DNA of 12,620 nt from Pseudomonadales bacterium (GTDB lineage Bacteria > Pseudomonadota > Gammaproteobacteria > Pseudomonadales > Moraxellaceae), in assembly GCA_013043915.1 (NCBI GenBank), contig JABEVH010000263.1, positions 1 through 12,620 on the forward strand, read 5' to 3'. Below are positions 7,169 through 12,620 of the stretch, piece after piece. The first letter of the stretch is position 1, and every line of letters starts with the position of its first letter. Position numbers and translations under genes: made by a program. The notes under the pieces were generated by a model. It searched no databases, had not been told where the DNA came from, and saw only the letters and a program-made list of their open reading frames with translations.

Positions 7169-8704
7169 TTAAAAGTCGTGAATCTTTTCATCGACGACAC
7201 GATCACGTTTGCCTTGCAGCACGCCTATGCCTGCAACCACGCCAAGAATTGAGAGCGATAAGCCTATCACCAACGTATTGCCTACCACTAACCAGGGCGT
7301 CAGCCCCACCATGGCACTGACCTGACCACGCAGGACCGCCTGGCGAAACTGGGGAGCCTCAGAAACCACCTTACCTTGGGGATTGACGATGGCGCTGATG
7401 CCGTTGTTGGTGCCACTGAGAAAATAGCGCCCGGTTTCCAGGGAGCGCATGCGCACCATCTCAAAATGCTGCCAAGGGCCATGCGACCCGCCGAACCAAG
7501 CATCATTACTGATAGTCACCAGCAGTTCTGCTGAACGGGCCTGATATTGCAAGAGTTCCGGATAAGCTACTTCATAACAAATCGAGGGTTGTACACGAAT
7601 CCAACCCGCCTGCAAGGGTGGCTGATCCAGACGTCCCCAGCTAAATCCGGACATGGGCAGATCAAAAAACGGCATCAGGCCTCGCAAGACCGAGGCAAAG
7701 GGGACGTACTCCCCAAAGGGTACAAGCCGCTGTTTTTTGTAGATGCCTCGCCCCTGCCCCAGGGCAATGACCGCATTGTAGTAATAGTATGGCGGCCCCC
7801 CAGGCGCCACATAGGGGATACCTGTAATCAGGGTGCTGCCGTGCGTACTCGCTAGACTATCAAGATCGATAAGATCATCCGTGGCTTCGTCATAAAATTT
7901 AGTAATGGCGGCCTCTGGCCATAACACAATATCGCGCCCCCATTCCTGCCGTGATAGTTTCTTGTAGGTCGCAATAATACTATCCTGGCTGGATTCATCC
8001 CATTTGGTATCCTGCGGGATATTCCCTTGAATGATGCTGACCGTTAGCGGTTTTCCCAAAGCATGGGTATACGCATGATGTTGTAACCCCCACCCCAGCA
8101 CGATGATCATGGCCGCAAGCATGGCAGAGCGCCCTTTCATTGCTGCCAGCAACAGTACGCCCAGACAGGCCATGGCACTGACCAAAAAAACTCCACCGAT
8201 CGGGGCATAACCGGCCAGCGGCGTATCAATAAAGCCATAACCCAGATAGAGCCAGGGAAACCCCGTCAATACCCAAGAGCGCAGCCATTCAAATAACACC
8301 CATAGGGCAGCAAAGCCCCATACCGGAGAACGGTTGATGCGGGCAGCCACATAAATCAAGCCCTGTACAGCGGTCATAAAACCCATGACCACGGCGACCA
8401 GCAACACCATCAGGGCAGCTAGCCAGGATGACGTATCGCCGAACTCATGGATACTGACCCACAACCAGGACACGCCACTGGCCCACAGTCCGATGCCATA
8501 GGCCCAACCTAGCCAAAATGCATGTTGAGGCGTGGTCTTTTGCAATAAACGCGAAAAACCCCATACGCTGCCTAAACTTATAATCCAATAATCCCAAGGA
8601 GCCAGGCCCAGGCAATAGAGCAGCCCCACGAGCAGGCCCAGTAGCATGCGTCCCCACGGTAAATCTATCCAAAGCTCGTTCCAGGCTGCGTACCACCTGG
8701 TCAT
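7169..8704 (-). CDS. lnt: Apolipoprotein N-acyltransferase
   Basis: A 511-residue inner-membrane enzyme that adds the third acyl chain to the N-terminal cysteine of lipoproteins, using phospholipid as donor; this is the last maturation step before Lol-dependent sorting. Hydrophobic segments occupy roughly residues 15-205, followed by a periplasmic nitrilase-fold domain (about 220-463) and a final membrane segment near 469-495. The nitrilase triad is visible: E264 in LWPEAA, K324 in YKKQRLVPFGEYVP, and the nucleophile C376 in PSICYEVAYPE. SNDAWFGGSHGPWQH (399-413) and TGRYFLSGTNNGIS (424-437) are further family blocks. The ATG (8702-8704) overlaps the ybeX stop in ATGA, so translation is probably coupled. 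It is the last gene of the ybeZYX-lnt block; I saw no clear terminator in the 78 bp before cyaA. Confidence 0.97.
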   Translation of the reverse strand: MTRWYAAWNELWIDLPWGRMLLGLLVGLLYCLGLAPWDYWIISLGSVWGFSRLLQKTTPQHAFWLGWAYGIGLWASGVSWLWVSIHEFGDTSSWLAALMVLLVAVVMGFMTAVQGLIYVAARINRSPVWGFAALWVLFEWLRSWVLTGFPWLYLGYGFIDTPLAGYAPIGGVFLVSAMACLGVLLLAAMKGRSAMLAAMIIVLGWGLQHHAYTHALGKPLTVSIIQGNIPQDTKWDESSQDSIIATYKKLSRQEWGRDIVLWPEAAITKFYDEATDDLIDLDSLASTHGSTLITGIPYVAPGGPPYYYYNAVIALGQGRGIYKKQRLVPFGEYVPFASVLRGLMPFFDLPMSGFSWGRLDQPPLQAGWIRVQPSICYEVAYPELLQYQARSAELLVTISNDAWFGGSHGPWQHFEMVRMRSLETGRYFLSGTNNGISAIVNPQGKVVSEAPQFRQAVLRGQVSAMVGLTPWLVVGNTLVIGLSLSILGVVAGIGVLQGKRDRVVDEKIHDF

Positions 8705-9543
8705 GACAACACAGATACCTTGAGTTGACGCAGCATGCGGGAATCAGCCGCCAGTACCAGAAAGTTCAACCCCCCTAGCTGAATGGACTCATCACGGAGG
8801 GGGAGGCGTTCAAAAGCATTGGTGATAATGCCTCCGATCGTATCAAAGTCATGGTTACTGAAGTGAGTTTCAAAACACTCATTGAACTCATCTAAGGGGG
8901 TGATGGCCTGCACAATAAACTCTCCAGGGCTAATCTCGCGAATCAAAGCATCCTCTTCCTCGTCCTGCTGATCATGCTCATCCGCAATATCACCGATGAT
9001 TTGTTCCAGGGCATCTTCCAGGGTTACCAACCCCACCACACCGCCATACTCATTGACGACGATGGCCATATGGCTTTGCTTGACCCTAAACTCACGTATC
9101 AATCGGTCCAGATGCATGGTTTCAGGTACATAGAGAGCCGGGCGCAAATAATCCTTGAGCTGAAATTTATCCTGATGATCGACCAGTAACCGACGCAATA
9201 AATCCTTGGCAAACAAAATGCCCACGACTTCATCCGAATCATCATCGGCCAGCACCGGAAAACGGGAATGAGCTGTTTCCAGCAACAGCGGCAGGAAGTC
9301 TTGCAAGGGCTCATCATCTCGTATGCTGACCATCTGAGCCCGAGGCACCATAATTTCCCGAACTAGACGCTCCGACACCTGCAGGGTGGATTCTATGATA
9401 GACAGGGCTTCAGCATCGACGATTCCCCGCTCTGAAGCACTCTGTATCAGCTCTAGCAAATCATTTCTGTTTTGCGGCTCGCCACTTAAGGCAGCGGTAA
9501 GTCTACCCCACCAGGACACATCACGACCTCGGTCTTCATTCAT
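8701..9543 (-). CDS. ybeX: YbeX/CorC, CBS-domain protein linked to Mg/Co efflux
   Basis: A 280-residue soluble protein of the CorC/HlyC family. After an N-terminal helix-rich stretch (1-60) come two CBS repeats at roughly 65-125 and 130-190, which in this family bind adenine nucleotides: MVPRAQMVSI opens the first and NEYGGVVGLVTLEDALEQIIGDI belongs to the second. An acidic linker (DEHDQQDEEED) leads to the CorC/HlyC C-terminal domain (about 200-280), with DTIGGIITNAFERLP. The DUF21 membrane domain of the larger CNNM/YfjD-type proteins is absent, as in E. coli YbeX. It was named from Salmonella corC for resistance to cobalt; the neighbourhood with ybeZ and ybeY has linked it to ribosome biology as well. 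Both ends overlap the neighbouring genes in ATGA, and GAAAG lies five bases before the start. Confidence 0.95.
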   Translation of the reverse strand: MNEDRGRDVSWWGRLTAALSGEPQNRNDLLELIQSASERGIVDAEALSIIESTLQVSERLVREIMVPRAQMVSIRDDEPLQDFLPLLLETAHSRFPVLADDDSDEVVGILFAKDLLRRLLVDHQDKFQLKDYLRPALYVPETMHLDRLIREFRVKQSHMAIVVNEYGGVVGLVTLEDALEQIIGDIADEHDQQDEEEDALIREISPGEFIVQAITPLDEFNECFETHFSNHDFDTIGGIITNAFERLPLRDESIQLGGLNFLVLAADSRMLRQLKVSVLS

Positions 9544-10028
9544 GGTCTTTCAGGACGGCCAGCCTCTTGTTCATATGGATTGGAAATACCCCATCGCGCT
9601 AATATGTGAATCTCTTTCTGTTCCATGATGGCAGCTTGTGCATCATCTTCATGGTCATAGCCCTGCAAATGCAAACAGCCATGTACCAGTAGATGTGCCA
9701 TATGTGAAGCCAGCGCTTTGGACTGTTCAACAGCTTCCTGCCTCAGCACCGGAACACACAGTACAATATCGCCGAGCAGACGTTCAGGCATCTGCGCCAC
9801 AATCTCCTCCGGCAAGTCTGCAGGGAAGGATAATACATTAGTGGCGTAATCCTTGCCCCGGTAAGCAAGATTTAATGCCTGCATCTCTTCCGCTTCCACC
9901 AGACGCACGGTTACTTCACAGGACTGCATTTGATCATGCAAGGCACCCATGACCCAGCGCTCCAGACAGGTATCATCCGGCAGGTCATCGGTATCGACCT
10001 GCCTTTGTATATCAAGTACGTGTTGCAT
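9540..10028 (-). CDS. ybeY: Endoribonuclease YbeY, rRNA maturation and ribosome quality control
   Basis: A 162-residue metal-dependent RNase involved in 16S rRNA 3' maturation and in decay of defective 70S ribosomes. The zinc site HGCLHLQGYDH is complete, with H116, H120 and H126 as the metal ligands. The conserved Arg is R57 in YRGKDYATNVLSFP. The reading frame stays open to 10163, but the start at ATG 10028 gives the usual family length and an N-terminus that aligns with other YbeY; longer starts would run 150 bases into ybeZ. With this start ybeY overlaps the ybeZ end by 17 bp and the ybeX start by 4 bp (ATGA). No strong ribosome-binding site is seen, so translation is probably coupled to ybeZ. 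Confidence 0.96.
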   Translation of the reverse strand: MQHVLDIQRQVDTDDLPDDTCLERWVMGALHDQMQSCEVTVRLVEAEEMQALNLAYRGKDYATNVLSFPADLPEEIVAQMPERLLGDIVLCVPVLRQEAVEQSKALASHMAHLLVHGCLHLQGYDHEDDAQAAIMEQKEIHILARWGISNPYEQEAGRPERP

Positions 10029-11058
10029 TTTGACGACGAGAACGCGGCAGTTCTGTGGTATGGCTGGCATCCCAACGGTCATAGGCTTCAACGATGTGCT
10101 GAACCAGCTCATGCCTAACCACATCACGGGAGGTAAATTCGGTAAACGGAATTTGTTCAACACCTTTTAATACCTGCATGGCATGAGTCAATCCTGACAT
10201 CTGTCCACTCGGCAAATCAACTTGGGTGATATCACCGGTAATCACTGCTTTCGAGCCCAGCCCTAAGCGCGTGAGAAACATTTTCATTTGTTCAGGGGTA
10301 GTGTTTTGCCCCTCATCCAGTATTACGAACGACTGATTCAAAGTACGCCCGCGCATATAAGCTAACGGCGCCACCTCAATGACATTCCTTTCGATCAGCT
10401 TGCCAACCCGGTCAAAACCCAGCATTTCATATAATGCATCGTACAAAGGACGCAGATAGGGATTGATCTTTTCACTAAGATCTCCCGGCAAAAACCCCAG
10501 TTTCTCACCCGCTTCCACGGCAGGCCGGACTAACAATAGCCGGCTGATGGCCTCTTTTTCCAGCAGATCAACGGCACAAGCTACTGCCAGCCACGTTTTT
10601 CCTGTACCTGCGGGGCCTACGCCAAAGCTGATGTCTGATTTAAGTATATTCTCGACATAGGTTTGCTGCCGTGCCCCCCTCGGGGTAATAGCACCCTTAC
10701 GCGTCATCAGAACATGGTGGGTCGACGCTGCCTCATCATGAGCCAGCGATGCCCGCAACAAGACATGCACCTCGTCAGTACCGATAAAATCACGCCCCTC
10801 GGCATCCTTGTATAAAGTAGCCAGCATCTCATGGGCAAGACCTGCTCGACTACCTCGCACATAGAAATGATTCTCTCGGTGCTTAATGACAACACCCAAG
10901 GCTTGTTCAATCAGTTTGAGATTTTCATGGAATTGCCCGCAAACGGTAGCCAAACGAGCACCATCATAAGGTTCCAGCGTCAATTGTAGGCTGCCACCGG
11001 GGGCACTGTTCAATGGCTTCTCGCCCTTAAATCCCAACATGGCCCAAGCATACCGCAT
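10012..11058 (-). CDS. ybeZ: PhoH-like ATPase YbeZ
   Basis: A 348-residue cytoplasmic P-loop NTPase of the PhoH family. An N-terminal KH-like region (about 22-100) begins at LTLEPYDGARLATVCGQF. TPRGARQQTYVENILKSD (125-142) leads into the ATPase core: Walker A GPAGTGKT at 148-155, RPAVEAGEKLGFLPGDL (178-194) and Walker B VILDEGQN with D248 and E249. TGDITQVDLP (274-283) is the sensor region. The Arg-rich tail after residue 330 is not conserved. YbeZ is thought to act together with YbeY in rRNA processing and is encoded next to it in most proteobacteria. It is the first gene of its operon here because an opposite-strand hydrolase lies upstream. The start may be ATG 11058 or the in-frame ATG 11040; neither has a clear ribosome-binding site. 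Confidence 0.96.
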   Translation of the reverse strand: MRYAWAMLGFKGEKPLNSAPGGSLQLTLEPYDGARLATVCGQFHENLKLIEQALGVVIKHRENHFYVRGSRAGLAHEMLATLYKDAEGRDFIGTDEVHVLLRASLAHDEAASTHHVLMTRKGAITPRGARQQTYVENILKSDISFGVGPAGTGKTWLAVACAVDLLEKEAISRLLLVRPAVEAGEKLGFLPGDLSEKINPYLRPLYDALYEMLGFDRVGKLIERNVIEVAPLAYMRGRTLNQSFVILDEGQNTTPEQMKMFLTRLGLGSKAVITGDITQVDLPSGQMSGLTHAMQVLKGVEQIPFTEFTSRDVVRHELVQHIVEAYDRWDASHTTELPRSRRQNATRT

Positions 11059-11080
11059 TTGCAGGCCAGGGGTAATATTC

Positions 11081-11109
11081 TTGATACTCCCTGTAATCCA
11101 AGGAAGAAT
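11081..11109 (+). promoter_or_regulatory. Candidate sigma-70 promoter of the alpha/beta hydrolase gene
   Basis: TTGATA (11081-11086, 5 of 6 to TTGACA), a 17-base spacer and AAGAAT (11104-11109, 4 of 6 to TATAAT) lie in the 116 bp between ybeZ and the preferred hydrolase start. Transcription would begin near 11116. The same segment must also carry a promoter for ybeZ on the other strand; the best match I see there, TTGGAT with AATATT at 16 bases, is poor. Confidence 0.35.
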
Positions 11110-11162
11110 CAGGACAATTTGTTCAGGATATGCTATTTGTAAGACATGTTCCTGTTATTGAC

Positions 11163-11166
11163 GAGG
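11163..11166 (+). promoter_or_regulatory. Ribosome-binding site deciding the hydrolase start
   Basis: GAGG stands eight bases before ATG 11175. The upstream in-frame ATG at 11130 has only AGGAT directly against it, so 11175 is preferred. The 15 extra residues of the longer form match nothing I know in the family. Confidence 0.5.
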
Positions 11167-11174
11167 TTGACCGG

Positions 11175-12188
11175 ATGCCGAGTTCCTTACCGAAAACACG
11201 CGATCATCAAACTCAACTGGATTGGCATCCTCACCATCGCCATATTCGTGAGCCGCTAAGCTGGCAGGCTACTGCCTTGAATCTGACCCTGCGAACCACG
11301 ATTAAACCCGTGCTAGCCCGAGTTAATGTTTCCCATCGCACGATCTGGATGGCACAGCGCCTCTACAGCATGGCCAGTCCCTTGCTGGCCCGTTTACCTG
11401 AGTCTGTTGATCTGCAATCGGTAGACTTCGAACATTTTACTGGCGAATGGATTCGAGCCGGGCAACACTTAGATGAGAACAAGGTACTGCTTTATCTGCA
11501 TGGTGGCGGATATTTCTTCAGCTCTGCCGCCTTGCACCGCCCCATCACTTGGCGGCTTTCACTGGCCTGTAAACGGCCGGTACTCGCCATCAATTATCGT
11601 ATGGCTCCCACTTATCAATTTCGTCACTGGCTTGATGATGCGGTGACCGCCTACACGCATTTACTGGAGCGAGGGTTCAAGCCTCATAACATTCTGGTTG
11701 CAGGCGACTCCGCAGGAGGCAACCTGGTGCTGATTATGCTGCAATCGCTGCGCCATCAAGGACTGCCCCTGCCTGCAGCTTGTATTTGTCTGTCGCCTTG
11801 GACCGACATTACCGGAGGCAGTGCTTCGATGCATCATAACCGGCATCAAGATCCGATGTTTGCTGCGCGCGCTGTCTCGGGTGTGGGGCGTTATGTATCG
11901 CAGGGGGTTGACCCTGAACACCCCTGGGTTTCTCCCGCCAAAGCTGATCTGTCAGGATTCCCTCCCTTGATGATCATGGTGGGTTCGACCGAGGTACTAC
12001 GCGATGATGCTTTGCGTGTAGCAGAGCGCGCGCGCGCTCATGGCGTGCCGGTTGTGTACGAAGAGTGGGTGGCTATGCCCCATGTATTTCCCATTTTTGC
12101 AGCCTTCATGCCTGAAGCCAGGAAAGCCTATCAACACATCGCCCGTTTTGTACGCGATGTTGACCGACACCGTGGCGATTACGAGTAA
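11175..12188 (+). CDS. Alpha/beta hydrolase, hormone-sensitive-lipase type esterase
   Basis: A 337-residue predicted carboxylesterase or lipase of the alpha/beta-hydrolase fold-3 family, with no signal peptide and so probably cytoplasmic. The oxyanion-hole motif HGGGYF is at 109-114, the nucleophile elbow GDSAGGN at 177-183 (S179), and the catalytic His is H303 in MPHVFPIF. The acid of the triad is expected in the block VGSTEVLRDDAL (269-280); where esterases such as AFEST carry Asp (DPL), this protein has E273, with D277 and D278 just after. Residues 28-75 form a helical cap region. Substrate unknown; short- to medium-chain acyl esters are the family norm. It lies on the opposite strand between miaB and ybeZ, which are neighbours in E. 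coli, and its end overlaps the miaB end by 10 bp. A longer start at 11130 would add 15 residues. Confidence 0.88.
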   Translation: MPSSLPKTRDHQTQLDWHPHHRHIREPLSWQATALNLTLRTTIKPVLARVNVSHRTIWMAQRLYSMASPLLARLPESVDLQSVDFEHFTGEWIRAGQHLDENKVLLYLHGGGYFFSSAALHRPITWRLSLACKRPVLAINYRMAPTYQFRHWLDDAVTAYTHLLERGFKPHNILVAGDSAGGNLVLIMLQSLRHQGLPLPAACICLSPWTDITGGSASMHHNRHQDPMFAARAVSGVGRYVSQGVDPEHPWVSPAKADLSGFPPLMIMVGSTEVLRDDALRVAERARAHGVPVVYEEWVAMPHVFPIFAAFMPEARKAYQHIARFVRDVDRHRGDYE

Positions 12189-12620
12189 ATCTGCAGGAGG
12201 CGTCCACGCAACGCATTGGTGGAAAGCGCCTCCTCGATCTGAACTTCAGCAAAATGCCCGATCTGGCCCACATCTGCTACATTGACATGAATTAAACGTG
12301 TATTGAATGCTGATGCCTCCAGATGACCCGGAAAGCGGGTAGAAACCGCATCGAGCAGCACTTTTTGTCGAGTACCCACCATGGCTTCGGTCTTGGCACG
12401 GGTAGTTTGCGCCAAACGGCTTTGCAGACGATCAAGTCTAGCCTTTTTTACCTCGGCAGGGATCGGATCATCCCATTCAGCTGCCGGTGTACCTGGTCTG
12501 GGTGAGTATATGAAGCTATAGGAAAAATCGATGTCGGCTTCTTCAACCAGTTCCATGGTCGCTTCAAAATCAGCATCTGTCTCACCCGGAAATCCAATAA
12601 TAAAATCTGATGACACATGC
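12179..12620 (-). CDS. miaB: tRNA-2-methylthio-N6-dimethylallyladenosine synthase MiaB, C-terminal part
   Basis: The gene runs off the right edge; about 146 C-terminal residues of a protein that is 474 long in E. coli are present. MiaB is a radical SAM methylthiotransferase that adds the methylthio group at position 2 of i6A37 in tRNAs. The visible part holds the end of the radical SAM domain, with SSDFIIGFPGETDADFE and SYSFIYSPRPGTPAA, then the TRAM domain in about the last 65 residues, ending SLRGRLL-like (ALRGRLLQIYS). The cluster-binding cysteines lie outside the window. The protein stops right after the TRAM domain, without the roughly 25-residue tail of the E. coli enzyme. A GTG at 12616 is an internal Val codon, not a start. 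The stop overlaps the end of the convergent hydrolase gene by 10 bp. Confidence 0.93.
   Translation of the reverse strand, partial: HVSSDFIIGFPGETDADFEATMELVEEADIDFSYSFIYSPRPGTPAAEWDDPIPAEVKKARLDRLQSRLAQTTRAKTEAMVGTRQKVLLDAVSTRFPGHLEASAFNTRLIHVNVADVGQIGHFAEVQIEEALSTNALRGRLLQIYS

Noticed and set aside
10029..10163. Longer ybeY starting at 10163
   Set aside because: It would add 45 residues foreign to the family and extend 152 bases into ybeZ; the start at 10028 matches known YbeY proteins.

Overview
The window looks like ordinary chromosome of a gammaproteobacterium outside the Enterobacterales. The grounds are a class I (enterobacterial-type) adenylate cyclase, a ybeZ-ybeY-ybeX-lnt cluster next to miaB, a YgiQ radical SAM protein close to the E. 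coli one as I recall it, and a base composition judged by eye to be near 50% GC. I cannot name the genus. There is no rRNA, tRNA, CRISPR array, transposase or phage gene, and the window is almost fully coding.

Layout. 1-100: a long imperfect palindrome that contains the stop codon of the next gene and has some features of an integron attC site. 95-739 (-): an orphan FixJ-type two-component response regulator. 966-3218 (-): YgiQ. 3364-4620 (+): a membrane diguanylate cyclase, divergent from ygiQ and starting at GTG. 4604-7090 (-): class I adenylate cyclase, tail-to-tail with the diguanylate cyclase and overlapping it by 17 bp. 7169-11058 (-): the compact operon ybeZ (PhoH-like), ybeY, ybeX/corC, lnt, whose genes overlap each other. 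11175-12188 (+): an alpha/beta hydrolase of the hormone-sensitive-lipase type. 12179-12620 (-): the C-terminal end of miaB, running off the window.

How it fits together. The ybeZYX-lnt block is a conserved housekeeping unit: ribosome/rRNA quality control (YbeZ, YbeY), a CBS-domain protein linked to Mg/Co efflux (YbeX/CorC) and the last step of lipoprotein acylation (Lnt). In E. coli miaB lies directly upstream on the same strand; here a hydrolase on the opposite strand separates it from ybeZ, so the operon needs its own promoter. Downstream of lnt comes cyaA (cAMP synthesis), meeting a c-di-GMP synthase gene at overlapping 3' ends. I saw no clearly new multi-gene system. The best leads are the attC-like palindrome at the left edge, the convergent overlap of two second-messenger synthase genes, the possible leaderless start of cyaA, and the inserted hydrolase.
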